A stretch of 64,000 nucleotides of DNA from Adiantum capillus-veneris (taxonomy: Eukaryota > Streptophyta > Polypodiopsida > Polypodiales > Pteridaceae), in the NCBI GenBank assembly GCA_014529385.2, contig CM043942.1, positions 54,376,647 to 54,440,646 of the forward strand. The letters run 5' to 3'. How positions within the stretch are numbered: the first letter of the stretch is position 1; each line of letters opens with the position of its first letter. The translations under genes were made by a program, and so were the position numbers. The notes beneath the pieces are model-generated. The model was not told where the DNA came from and searched no databases. It saw only the letters and a list, made by a program, of their open reading frames with translations. Below are positions 28,533-38,766 of the stretch, piece by piece.

Positions 28533-28739
28533 CTTCGAACTTTCCATACCATATGATGGGGTCTCTCTTTCGTATTATGCTCTTAGCAGCTCTACAATTA
28601 CGAGCTATTACAGTGTCATTCAATCAAGTTACGAATGGCGAAAGGCTTAGTTTAATTGACATTTATCAATCCACATTTATGTAATAAAAGAAATGAACCT
28701 ACGACAATAACGAAACGACCGTTGCAATCGACCCTTTCA

Positions 28740-28894
28740 ATTCAAAATCATCTGTCCCTTCTTGCTTGCCCTAAGAAAATGACTTATAGAGCCTGGCCTG
28801 TTATTAATATCTCTCATAACGCGTATACCACTATCAATAAAAGCATCTATAGCTTCTTAAATAACGATTCCAACATTAATAACTTTTGATTCCC
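28740..28894 (-). other. Unidentified coding-like continuation next to the atpB piece
   Basis: Immediately downstream of the atpB fragment the same strand reads ESKVINVGIVI, stop, EAIDAFIDSGIRVMRDINNR and PGSISHFLRASKKG. This does not match the rest of atpB. It is protein-like and contains one stop at a possible Gln; origin unknown. Confidence 0.35.
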
Positions 28895-29080
28895 TTGTTT
28901 CCATGCCATGTAGAGGTCATTACTTTTACGTGTACATTTTCCTACCCCACCAGATATAGATACACCTTTATGCCATGAGCTTTCGCAATATTATTGATCG
29001 ATTCCATGATAAGAACCGTCTTCTTAACTCCAAATAAACCAATTTTTCTACCTTGACGATACGGCGAGTTAACGACTAAT
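28895..29080 (-). pseudogene. atpB: Plastid atpB middle fragment (P-loop region)
   Basis: [20 protein letters not shown] then [11 protein letters not shown], a frameshift, [10 protein letters not shown], and SNDLYM. These are the beta-subunit P-loop and following helix (plastid: [40 protein letters not shown]). Four codons of the P-loop (GAGVG) are deleted and the frame is broken after AHG. It is independent of the 3' atpB piece at 5422-5862 and on the other strand. Confidence 0.82.
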
Positions 29081-29246
29081 TGACACTCCCAGGGAGCCAA
29101 CTGGTTACTTCACGAACGGCAAAATTAATTCAACTAATTCATTACTTTATTCGCACTAATGCCACTTTTGCTTTCACTATTACTAGATCCACTATTGTTG
29201 TTATCTACGTCTTTTACTTTACTTATTAGTAAATATTGTTAATGGA

Positions 29247-29358
29247 AGCAAGCTACATGCTCTACTTGGAGGGCAAAGGTAGTCAGGCTTCCTTTCCATC
29301 GATATCATCAACTCTGACTTTTAAAACAAACCTAGCTAATATAATGCTAACAGGGAAA
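29247..29358. repeat. Inverted repeat partner of 18062-18170
   Basis: AGCTACATGCTCTACTTGGA to CTAACAGGGAAAAC is the reverse complement of the trnD downstream region, ending exactly inside the trnD acceptor stem. Confidence 0.9.
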
Positions 29359-30229
29359 ACTTTGAACCCTAATAGAAGAAAAGAGCCAATACTCGAATGT
29401 TCATAGCGTGCCACGCCACCCCTATTTATGATCGACATAGCCACGCGTTCATGCTAATTCTAGTATCGGCGTCCCATGCCACTTGGTTTTTTTCTTTATC
29501 CTAGTATCGTTTGCATTAGTAGTCCCAAAGCAAGCAAGTAAAAGCAGTCTTTGTTACTACATTCTAGTGACCCTATCACATATAGAGTTAACTGATAGGT
29601 GTAGATTGTCAATAGAGACAATAATTAAACGCTTAAGCACTACCTTTATTTATAAAAGTATAGTGATAAGTAAAGAAAACTATACGTCGTCGTCATCTGT
29701 CTCTAGCAGTTTTCACTATCATATAGGTGTATGAAACGAAAGTGCTAGCAAGTATACCGCTGTTTCAATTCTAATTACGCTATTTGTTCCTTGAATTCGA
29801 AAGTCATCAAGTAAGCTAGCTTTCAGGTTGGCGATAAAAAGGATTAAAAAAAGGTTTAACACGCACAGTTTAAGTTTACCTTAAGTTTGCGTCAGGGTGC
29901 AAGCAAGCAAGCAAGAATTGGCTGTTTACCATACCATTATGAGGGCAGGGCATTTTTAATAAATCATCCCTATCCCCGTTGTTTGCCCCCGTTCATTGAA
30001 GTTAGCAAAGTCATGCAAATAGATGGCAGACTGGATACCTTACACTCCAAGGCGGCTTTTCGTTAAGGTTGTTACGTTTTAATTCTTTGAAACGAGCTTA
30101 GTTTCTTGCTAGCACAGTGCTGTTATAACTGTTTTCATCCATTCCTTTGCATGTGGCTCTGTTTAATTGGCGTTATCGTGTCTTATGAAGCTTTAGATAA
30201 AATATCAAATTGAACGAAGAAAAGAAAAA
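29359..30229. other. No recognised gene
   Basis: One AT-rich frame (29483-29734) has a hydrophobic start (FFFILVSFALVVP) but looks like biased noise. I see no RNA genes or known coding segments. Confidence 0.4.
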
Positions 30230-30484
30230 ATGATGCATTGGATTTACAAGCATCCGGAAGTTAAAACAATTGCTTTAGCGGTCCTAGCTGCGGGAGCCGC
30301 GGCCCTTAGCTGTTAGCTAAGTTATAAAATTTACATTAAAGCAAACAAAGAAGCTAACTCTTTCAAGGGAAATAGAAGCCTATTGGCAATGTATAAAGAG
30401 CACGACGCTTTCTATGAATTACAAGTACAGCAGCAGGCATCTGACATTGATTTATTTGAAGCAGGGAATGTTATACAAACATAA
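30230..30484 (+). CDS. Family B-like N-terminal half, one editable stop
   Basis: From the double ATG at 30230 the frame reads MMHWIYKHPEVKTIALAVLA then AGAAALSC, TAG, LSYKIYIKANKEANSFKG, HDAFYELQVQQQASDIDL and VIQT, then TAA. A membrane segment (residues 12-30) followed by a charged coiled-coil-like part is the family B start. The TAG would read as Gln if edited. 84 residues; the linker and second membrane segment are missing. Function unknown. Confidence 0.4.
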
Positions 30485-30929
30485 AAGAGCAAGCACATAA
30501 TAGTTCTCCTCAGGGTTGCTTGCCCCTTTACCTTGGCTGACATGACGCGTTTAACGACTACATCTTTGCACCTTAGCTAACTCATTTAATACGTTAGTGG
30601 TTATGTTATTATACGTTATGTCTTAGTTATCGTCAGACATCCAATGTGAAAGGTAAGATAGGCATGCAAACTCTATCTTTCTGCAAAAGCAAGCACATAA
30701 CCTTGCTAGAGGCACAAAAGACTTAAGCTGGAAATGCAATCATCACACGAGGCCGCTTAGGATTAAAATGATGCTTAAAAGAGAACGTGATTTGAAAGCA
30801 TTTATTCTCTTCCTCTACCTTTGCCTTTCATGAAAATGTTGTTTCAAGTTCACTATCAAAATCATAATCTTTTCCATGAATCATTGGTTCACTCGGCGAA
30901 TGCAGACTCTTTTGTAGACTCGGCTACCT

Positions 30930-31136
30930 GGCCGCGGAGCTTAGCTTCGAGTGCTTGGACATAACCCTATTGGTACAGCTGTAGATTTTGTTTCGCATTG
31001 GGTCGGGGAAGACCCAACCTCTCAGGAATTAAAGAAGACAGTGTTTATTTATTTCATCCCTATAGGGATGTTTCAGATAATTATGGTGAGGTTCAGAAAA
31101 TACCACAACATTGAGTTTATCATGCTCGACCTCTAA
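30930..31136 (+). CDS. orf61, hypothetical
   Basis: Coding-like text VLGHNPIGTAVDFVSHWVGE then DPTSQELKKTVFIYF, with a short hydrophobic segment (FIYFIPIGMFQIIM). It begins at a GTG and is open upstream for a few codons, so the true start is not visible. Not recognised. Confidence 0.3.
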
Positions 31137-31163
31137 ATAATATGGGTAAAAATAATCTAGACA

Positions 31164-32100
31164 ATGAAAAAAAAAAGAAAAAGTTTTGTTTTTGTTTTGA
31201 TAGAAAGGATTTATTTTCCTTTTCTGAGACAAAAAAGTGCTTTTTTTCAGAAATTGATTTCTTTTATAACGGAAAGGCTTTCTTTTCTGATAAAAGGTAA
31301 TATATTTTTTAAGTATCCGATAATAACCTTTATAACTAAAGGGATAAGGATAATGGGAAGAATCTTTTTAAATAAAAGGGTAAAACAAAGGCCTCAAAAA
31401 AGATCATTTTCTTTATTTCAGTTATTTTATCAATTTTCTAATTCATTTTTTATTTTTTACGCATTACGCTATGTTTAGTTTAATAAGATCTCAAGAAGCT
31501 TCTTCAATGAATGTAAGATCACCACAGGATACCGTAAAACCGGGAATATTGACTACTTTAGGATTGACATAAATATGTTTATGATTTATTAGCTATCTAG
31601 CTTAAAAAATATGTTCACGAGAGGAAATGCAAACCGGAATAACGTCCAATCTTTTTTCTAGAAAGGGTAAAAAATTAATGTGTTTTTCTTTAATAGTTTT
31701 TAGTAATGGTTTAAGCTTCTATATCTTTTTTTTCATGGGTAATCCGTAAAAAAGGAACAGCCTTCACGAAGCATGTAATTTTTCATAAAAATATTGAGAT
31801 TTATATTTTTTTCATCTTTCGAATGGTCTTTTCCGAAGTGAAGCTAACTTCATAATTAGGTTGGCTATATTCCTTTTTTTCTTTATTTTCCACGCTGTTT
31901 TTTTTGTTAAAAGCCTGTCTCTTCAAATGAAGGAAAATCCCCACTCCCAAATAAGGGCTCTCTTTCTTGGATTGAGTTTTTTATGCCAAACATTTTCTCT
32001 TATCTAACGACGAATTTTAGATCCTGATACCAACATATCTGTTTTTGTTCATTACCTCTTCGTCTTCAGTACTCGTGGCAGTTTATAGTGCTTGGATAGA
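31164..32100 (+). other. AT-rich coding-like region with scattered TAA/TGA, unidentified
   Basis: 31164-31478 is an open frame rich in Lys and Phe (IERIYFPFLRQKSAFFQKLI). From ATG 31471 a second frame continues for about 200 codons (SLIRSQEASSMNVRSPQDTV, KPGILTTLGL), broken only by TAA and TGA at intervals, the pattern of the edited genes here. It might be a ribosomal-protein or cytochrome c maturation gene, but I could not match conserved motifs. Confidence 0.3.
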
Positions 32101-33350
32101 AAACGCAAGCGTTTACCCATATATAATATGTAATGAACTGTATGATAGGGCATAGGCTAGAAAAAGTCGCGCTAACGCAAATTCCAAGGTCATAAGATTA
32201 AATCAGACCAAACTTCAAAAACGTTTAAACGTAAAGCGTAAAAAGAGCGTTGCTTAGCGGCTGGCTTTGGCTTTTACGGCTCAAAGACGAATCTTCAGGT
32301 CCCAGCACTTCCCTTGAAAGCTGCCTAAGAAGGAGCCACAGGTTCTTAGAAAGCTATGGCTATACGCCTTTTACCATAAACCTCTAGTCTAGGAAGGTCT
32401 CCTTATCTTACCTTACCCTAATAATTACGTAAGGGCAAACAAGACCGGGCCAATCAAAAACCAAAAGCCGGCCAGGAAAAAAAAAGAAAAGAAGACAGGA
32501 ACGCTAGTTGCTCTTTTTTGCTTTCCCTTCGCAGCACTAATAATTGGAAAAAAAAACTAATAAATATTGTTTGTTACCTTACTATGACTATGCGTTTTTT
32601 TGTTATTCTTTATAATAGCAAAAGCAACTCTAGATGGGAGAAGGGGCTTAGCACAGCCCTGGACTGGACTTTAAGCTTGATACACTGCAGGGGATTAATT
32701 ATAGACAGCCACACCCACCCCGCAAAAAGCAGCTAGGCAATAAAGTAAGTTGGAATAAGTTTTTTAGAGTACGGAAAGTTCGTGAAAGGAGGGGGAAGGG
32801 GTCGGACCTTCCCCCAGCGTTAGTTTGTATTATAAAGTAGGTTTTAATTTTATAGACTGGGTGAATGAAGCGCTAAAGCCAAGTGCTTTCTTTTTTCTTC
32901 ACTTTGCTTAAGCCAAGCCTTTCACGACCTGACCTGTTAAGCCATAGAATCAATCTAAACCTTACCTTCCGCCGTTGCGTTAGTGAGTAGGAAAAAAGAA
33001 CTTTACCGTGGTATTTAGACACGACGTCTTTTAGGGAGTCAGCATCCATTATGTGGCACTGGGGTTACGTCACGAATTCTGGTAGTAATAGGACCTCCTT
33101 CTTTTGAACCTTTCGGCAAAAATCCCTTTCTTACTTTTCCAATTCCTTTTATTTTCACTTCGACTGACTCAATTTTAAGTTAAGTAGCAGCTTACGCGAC
33201 ACGTTCCGCAGTTGCTTAAGCTGCATACTTATTCGAGCGCGAGCGACGGGAACCCCTAAACTCACTTAAACACCCTGAAAAGGACCCTGTTCTTTTCTCT
33301 CCCTTGCAATTTGTTATAGTAATTTTGGTATTACTATAAGTTGATTAAGT
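32101..33350. other. No recognised gene; one inverted repeat
   Basis: 32795-32838 (GGGGGAAGGGGTCGGACCTTCCCCCAGCGTTAGTTTGTATT over its length) is the reverse complement of 3323-3362 beside trnS. The remainder has only short biased frames. Confidence 0.45.
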
Positions 33351-33566
33351 ATGGGCAATACCGTGGTGCTTTCTTGGCTTGTAGTGCTTTCTTGGCTTGT
33401 GGTACTTTCTTGGCTTTTAGTGGTGTTTTCCCTATTTCTATTAATAGCTGTGCTATTATTACTAGTGCTTAAAAGGCTACTTTTACGTAATTGTATTCTT
33501 CATTTCCCTTTTTTCGGTTTCGTTTTTTTTTTTTGGCGTCTTGCCTTCCTCTATTCTTGCCTTTAA
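33351..33566 (+). CDS. orf71 with VVLSWL repeats, probably not a gene
   Basis: Three tandem 18-bp units (GTGCTTTCTTGGCTTGTA) encode (VVLSWL)3 and a fully hydrophobic tail. The frame is a by-product of the repeat and low-complexity sequence; a real small membrane protein cannot be excluded. Confidence 0.2.
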   Translation: MGNTVVLSWLVVLSWLVVLSWLLVVFSLFLLIAVLLLLVLKRLLLRNCILHFPFFGFVFFFWRLAFLYSCL

Positions 33567-34432
33567 AAAAACGCGAATTATTCTCCTTTTTCCGTTAATT
33601 GATTAGAATTCTTAACTTACGAAAGGTTTTAGCATTGCTGTAGGTTCATTAACCACATAATAGCAATCCTGCTTTGTGGCGAAATCCACGGTAACGGCAG
33701 ATATTAATTAATCATTTGATATTTTCTTAAATGCCTCTCTTTAATTCTGAATCAACTAGTTTCTTTTTTCAACGTACTATTTTGCTAATCCAGTTAATTT
33801 AGTGCCGAGTCGGATTATTAACCTTGGTGTTATCGCTGAGACCTGATTAATCACGAATCCAAGTGGCTTTTTTGGGTCCAATTCCAAAGATTTAGGTTAA
33901 GGCAAGTCTGATTTATTTATTGGAAACTAATTTGGTTCCTGGAATATATGACGCGAGTTATTTATTCCCCCCCTCTTTTCTACGTATAATTTCATTTTAA
34001 TATTTTATACCTCTTCCCTTATAAACTTCAGGAGGTTTGCAGCTTTTAACGCTAACAGCGGATTAAGTAACTTTTTAGGGATCCGTTCCAGTGCAACAAG
34101 TGATATTATACTTTGAGCGGAAAACACAAACCGAAGGCGTGACCTAGAGTCAAATCTCATAGCTGAACCCTAGTTTTAAATTCGAAACAGAGCCTTATGG
34201 GTTAGTACTGACTTTATATCCAATTGTTTACGAAGAACAAACGGATTAAGCTTCCATAGACTTGACTTGATTTCGTTGTTCGGCTTCTCATTTTGTTCTC
34301 AATATTTATGGCAGTTTTTTTAGTAAAATTTTATGTAAGCCGTGTCGAATGTTAGAATCCTGATTAACAAAATGCGCCTCTCTTGTAGTTTCCAAACCAA
34401 AGATTCCCTTGCTTCCAAAGCAAAAGCAAAGC
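33567..34432. other. No recognised gene before the tandem array
   Basis: AT-rich sequence with no open frame of note; it ends where the first 5.7 kb unit begins (34433). Confidence 0.5.
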
Positions 34433-35378
34433 CTCCTTGAAAGTTTATAAAGGGTGATTCCCTTGCCTCTGCTTCCAAAGTAGCTTTTGCCTAAACATTT
34501 TTAGATTCCTTTGCCTTTTTTAGAGTTTCTAATGATTTTATGCCTTTGTTAGGCACATCTCTATGTTTATAAGCATAATAATAGAATAAAAAAGGCGTTC
34601 TTTAAAAAGATCTACTAAGAAGCAGAAACACACTACTGTAAGCACCAGATGAGTAATAAACAGTAATGAAACCCCCCTAACCTAAAAAAGTTAGTGGTTG
34701 GCTTGTTTTGTTTGCCCTAGCGACACCATTAAGAGGACTGGGTGATTGTGATTAGAGATCAATTCACTGTCGCTTCGAGTACACGACGAGGTTACGAAAC
34801 CCGTCATGGCGATAACATGGTAATTTAGAAACAAGGCGTGTATGAGGAACTATCAATGTCTACGGTTTGCGTTGGGATTGCCCTTCGGCACTTCAGGGCT
34901 CAACCAATTAAACTCTCGGTGTCTACGGCGTTAGAATGAACTTCGTGCATCCATTTATTTCTACGGAATTACCAACGCTAGACTGGACGTATTCGACCAT
35001 GCGCCCAGATTATGCAGGGAAAACCAGCGATACTTTTTAAGAGCAAAGGGTACAGGAACGTAGTGGCGTTCTCAACTCATTCCTCTGATCCCAGTATAAA
35101 TTGGATCGGCGAGAAAGGTTAACCCAACCCTGCTTGACACTTTGTGCCCCTCGCTCCCTAGTCTTGGCATAGGATTTAAAACATCGAAAAGGTGGGCTAT
35201 AGGAAAAAGCGTAGGGAACCGCTTACTTTAAATAAAACAAGAACTGAAAGAAAGAGGACTGAACATAATACCGGGTGGAAGATACATGCTTTACCTTGCA
35301 AGTTGTGAAAGCTTTCTTCTCAATAAGAGTGAGAGTTAGTGGTATATAGCTTTATCGAAGCCCGAAATGAAACGATGT
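34433..35378. other. Unit segment without recognised genes (copy 1; repeated in copies 2-4)
   Basis: Contains 34893-34955, which is matched in reverse at 8496-8560. I find no coding or RNA gene in this ~0.95 kb. The same applies to 40141-41089, 45849-46795 and 51562-52506. Confidence 0.5.
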
Positions 35379-35452
35379 TGCACTGAAGAGGACTCGAACC
35401 CCTAACTACCTGGTTCGAAGCCAGGGACTCTATCCAATTGAGCTATCGGTGC
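35379..35452 (-). tRNA. trnR-UCG: tRNA-Arg (UCG), array copy 1
   Basis: Acceptor GCACCGA/TCAGTGC with one C-A mismatch (C-to-U editing would repair it), anticodon loop CTTCGAA (TCG), stem CCTGG/CCAGG, T-arm AGGGGTTCGAGTCCTCT. Four copies in the array and a diverged one at 26538. Confidence 0.88.
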
Positions 35453-35726
35453 GGGGGGGTTGGGTCAAGGAAAGCCCAACCCTGGAAATGTTTTTTGCGT
35501 TATTTCAAAATGAGTTTACGTAATTAAAGAAAATTAACTCAATTAAAAGACAAAAAAGTCAATCTTTGTCGTTGATGATCTCTCGGTTGGTTACCGAATA
35601 ATTTAACCATCCCTTCCCTAAAAGAAAGTAATTACTTGATATATGTAATCCGTAATATTCGGATTCAGTCGTCAGCTGTGGTTTTTACCCTCCCCAGGGT
35701 GTCCGCTCTGCCCGTGAGACGGTTTT

Positions 35727-36719
35727 TTAACCACGACGTCTACGTTTAAGTTTAAAGGCAGTCCCTTTACGAATCCGGCTTCTAAGCCTATGGAACTTAA
35801 CGAAAATCTGGACAGCGTCCCTGGCTTTATTATGAACGGCTTGGATTTTATCCGCCTCCTCCTGCGAAACAGTTATTTCTGTTTCTGGATTCAGCGGCGG
35901 CATGTCTTGCTCAACAAAAACTACTTCTGGAGTCGAAGGCAAGAGCTCAAACAGGGCTTTATACATGTCAATCAAAGGTTGCGCCTGGGAGACTATTTGC
36001 GCGGCATAATGCGCTATCACTTCCTGGGAGAAGGGGACCTTCAAGAGGAGTTCTATGCCCTCTTCCGGGGACATGCTTAAAGGGAGAGATACCCCAGAGA
36101 TGAGCATCAAGCCAGGAATAAGGTCCTTATGGAACGACGTGAACAGACGGGAGTTTGCCTCCTTAAACTGTACCGAAATCTGAGCCCATTCCTGCATTGT
36201 GGCTTCGCTGACTATGGAGGGGTTTAACTTGGCAGAGATAGAGTTTACTAGATTGTTTATTTGCGCAGGCTGCAGTTGTGAAACGAATTCATAACCGTTC
36301 TCAGCGCTGGGCAATCTGCCTTGTTGGCAGGTTTTTAGTATTTTATCACAATCTTGCCAAGTTTCAAATAAGATTGAACGGCAATCCTCCTCCTTTAGTT
36401 GCATAAACTGTGAATGTGAAGACGCTTGAGTTACTATTGAAGAACTACTAGCGCCCATATTCATACAGTATGCTGTTTCAGCAAACCCAAGCCCAATTAG
36501 ATTTAATAAAATTAAAAAAAGAGCAACAAACAAGAATACCTTTCTCAACGAAAGAAAGGAGAGATATATGGTGAGGTTATTAAAAAGAAAGGAGAGATAT
36601 ATGTTGAGGTTCTTAGAAATAAAGGAGAGATATATGGTGAGGTTATTCAAAAGAAAGGAGAGATTTCTGGTGAGGTTATTCAAATTCAAAAGATTTCTTT
36701 TTTTAGTGAGGTTATTCAT
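35727..36719 (-). CDS. orf330, family A protein, array copy 1
   Basis: Residues 1-60 are Leu/Asn-rich repeats (NNLTIYLSF type) encoded by a ~33-bp minisatellite and may not belong to the original gene. Residues 62-85 form a hydrophobic segment ending in Ala (VFLFVALFLILLNLIGLGFA then ET), like a signal peptide or signal anchor. The rest is a soluble, mostly helical domain with CRSILFETWQDCDK, CQQGRLPSAENGYEFVSQLQ, MQEWAQISVQFKEANSRLF, LLPSTPEVVFVEQDMP, and a basic C-terminus (FKLKRRRRG). The most natural start is near the hydrophobic segment. No editing is required to read it. Related but decayed copies are at 2410-3232 and 62669-63672. Function and family are unknown to me. Confidence 0.7.
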   Translation of the reverse strand: MNNLTKKRNLLNLNNLTRNLSFLLNNLTIYLSFISKNLNIYLSFLFNNLTIYLSFLSLRKVFLFVALFLILLNLIGLGFAETAYCMNMGASSSSIVTQASSHSQFMQLKEEDCRSILFETWQDCDKILKTCQQGRLPSAENGYEFVSQLQPAQINNLVNSISAKLNPSIVSEATMQEWAQISVQFKEANSRLFTSFHKDLIPGLMLISGVSLPLSMSPEEGIELLLKVPFSQEVIAHYAAQIVSQAQPLIDMYKALFELLPSTPEVVFVEQDMPPLNPETEITVSQEEADKIQAVHNKARDAVQIFVKFHRLRSRIRKGTAFKLKRRRRG

Positions 36720-36720
36720 G
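36545..36720. repeat. ~33-bp minisatellite in the orf330 N-terminus
   Basis: AAAGGAGAGATATATGGTGA then GGTTATTCAAAAG recurs about five times with variation. Copy 4 of the array has an extra partial unit. On the minus strand it encodes the NNLTIYLSFL repeats. Confidence 0.85.
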
Positions 36721-36739
36721 TTTATCTTGTTTTCTTTTT

Positions 36740-36964
36740 TTAAGATACAAATAAGATTGAAAAAGCCATCGTCAAAGCAAACAAGGCAATAGCTTCTGTT
36801 AAGGCAAAGCCTAAAGTAACATAACCAAATGATTATTTAGCTAACGATAGATTTCACGCCACAGGGCTTGTCAAAGAACTAAATACGTTTCCAATACCTA
36901 CTGCTGCTCCTGCTAGGGCTATTGTAGCCGCTCCTACTCCAATTAATTTTGCACCTTCTAGCGT
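36740..36964 (-). CDS. atp9: ATP synthase subunit 9, array copy 1, ACG start, two editable stops
   Basis: The c-ring subunit of mitochondrial ATP synthase. The frame of exactly 75 codons reads T(ACG)[83 protein letters not shown] becomes AUG by C-to-U editing, and TGA and TAA become Arg and Gln by U-to-C editing, giving the standard 74-residue protein with the conserved ion-binding Glu in ALTEAIALF. It lies 20 bp upstream of orf330 on the same strand, so the two may be co-transcribed. Confidence 0.95.
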
Positions 36965-37379
36965 AACTAATTCTTAAGTGTCTGTGTAATAATAATAAAA
37001 AAGTGTAGTTAGCACACTTTAAACGAAGTAGAGCGGTTGGCTGGCAAAGAAAGCTTACGCCTTTGAAGAAGAAAGATAGAGTTTGCATGCCTACCTTACC
37101 AAACACGTTGGATGTCGTCGGAAAACCAAGACATTTGGTAAACAGTCTTGTTGTCTCTTTGCAAGCAAGCCCATTTAATTGTAACAATTTAACGGATAAC
37201 AAGATTATTTCCGGATGAATCCAAAGAAAAAACATAGTAAGCAGAGCCCTGACCCAAATGAAGAATAAGTGGTAGATTGGTAATGTTATCATTAAGGTTC
37301 ATTGGTTTTATATAATGTCAACAATACAACTAAGCATTCGTTGACAGAGTCAAAGTTCCCCGTTTCTCAATCGTGGCAT

Positions 37380-37530
37380 CCACGTTAATAAGTCGAAAGC
37401 CTCTTGGGCCGTCATTATCAACCAGGAAGGAAATCCTAGAGGAACTAGGATTTTTGGTCCAGTAGCAAGGGAATTGAGGGAATGTAATTTTGCCAGAGTA
37501 GTCTCGTTAGCTCCCGAAGTGTTGCGATAA
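37380..37530 (+). pseudogene. rpl14: Plastid rpl14 3' end, copy 1
   Basis: [20 protein letters not shown] then [22 protein letters not shown]: the C-terminal half of plastid ribosomal protein L14. It is first in the plastid-order block and truncated at its 5' side. Confidence 0.85.
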
Positions 37531-37865
37531 CTAATGAAAAAAAAAAGAAAGCTCGTTTCATTTATTAGAACTCAAAGAAACTTCAATTCCTTTAAAAATT
37601 TGGGTTTGAAGAGTTAGTTGTCGAATAGTCCAATACATACACATATACAAATATACAGAAAAATCTATCTATATCTATTCTATCTATATCTATTTAGATA
37701 GATACAACTCAATAAAACGAAGATGGATAGCCAATGAAAATGAGTAGAAAGGAAAGAACCTTTTTTCCGCCTTGAATATCATTTAGATTTTGCCAAGAGG
37801 AAAGGCTGGAGATTTTAGGAATTACTTAAGTAAAAACAATTCTAATAATTACCGATTGATATTTC

Positions 37866-38275
37866 ACGAATAATGATGCCATCTCCACCACAGTTACTTC
37901 AATCAGAAATGCGAATACGAAAAGAAAAGCTATGACTAGGATACCAGCTACTAAAATGACTAGAGGTATCGTGCAAATCTTACTGGAAGAAGGTTTTTTA
38001 AAAAGCGTCACGGAACACACAGAGGGGGGGAAAATTTTTATGGATGTCAAGATATTTTGGCAAAGAAAAAAAGCCTTACCTTACGTGGCAACTAAACTAT
38101 AACTATTAGGTACATTAGCAAACCCGGTCTCAGAATCTATTGCGATCATATAAGAATCCCTAAGATCTTAGGGGGCATGGGAATTGCAATTTTATCAACG
38201 TCTTATGGACTCATTACAGATCGGGAAGCTAGGCGAAGAAAAACTGGGGGGGAAATTCTACGCCATATTTGGTAA
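37866..38275 (+). pseudogene. rps8: Plastid rps8, copy 1
   Basis: An ACG start, NNDAISTTVTSIRNANTKRK, then GIVQILLEEGFLKSVTEH, a frame change near 38090, [33 protein letters not shown] and [12 protein letters not shown]. Plastid S8 is complete at both ends, but one indel (410 bp, not a multiple of three) breaks it. Copies 2 and 3 have an 8-G run near the end where copy 1 has 7, adding a second frameshift there. Confidence 0.85.
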
Positions 38276-38387
38276 TTGAAAGGGAGAAACAGGGACAAAA
38301 GTTACTTATTTTCACCAGTTACGTCTTCAATGAAAAGAATTTTTTTGGAGAAACCTGTAATGTAAATAGGAGGTTTACTTATTCCAA

Positions 38388-38633
38388 ATGATGAAGAAAC
38401 AGAATCTCATTGACATGGAAGGTACAGTTACAGAATCTTTACCCAATGCCACGTTTTGAGCGTGTTCGGATAATGGATGTCAAGTTTTGACTCATATATC
38501 GGGGAGGATGCGACGCAGTTATATAAGAATACTACCAGGAGATAGGGTAAGAGCTGAACTGAGTCCCTATGATCTTACCAAGGGACGCATCATCTACCGC
38601 CTTAGAAGTAGGCATACAAACAATAGTCAGTAG
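38388..38633 (+). pseudogene. infA: Plastid infA, copy 1, one editable stop
   Basis: [77 protein letters not shown]: translation initiation factor IF-1 of plastids, full length. The TGA matches the Arg of ATFR, restorable by U-to-C editing. It is intact in all three full units. Confidence 0.9.
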
Positions 38634-38766
38634 ATTTCGGTATCAGTTTAGATTTTCGGCAGTTAACCAAACCACTTCTCTTGCCAAATTTCCTATCTTG
38701 ATTAGATCGAAGAAACATGTAGCAAACCTACAGGTAGATTTACCCAATTAATTCAAGGTTATAGAT

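Noticed and set aside
33351-33566. CRISPR-like short repeats (VVLSWL coding)
   Set aside because: The repeats are contiguous 18-bp units without spacers. No CRISPR array or cas gene is present, and none is expected in this genome type.
35790-36080. Plus-strand ORF of 96 codons inside orf330
   Set aside because: Antisense shadow of orf330, repeated identically in all copies.
36879-37292. Minus-strand ORF of 137 codons upstream of and overlapping atp9 (also in copies 2 and 3)
   Set aside because: Its C-terminal third is atp9 in the wrong frame. The remainder shows no family signature and probably belongs to the atp9 leader.
38569-38751. ORF of 60 codons between infA and rpl36
   Set aside because: It is the infA 3' end in another frame plus spacer.
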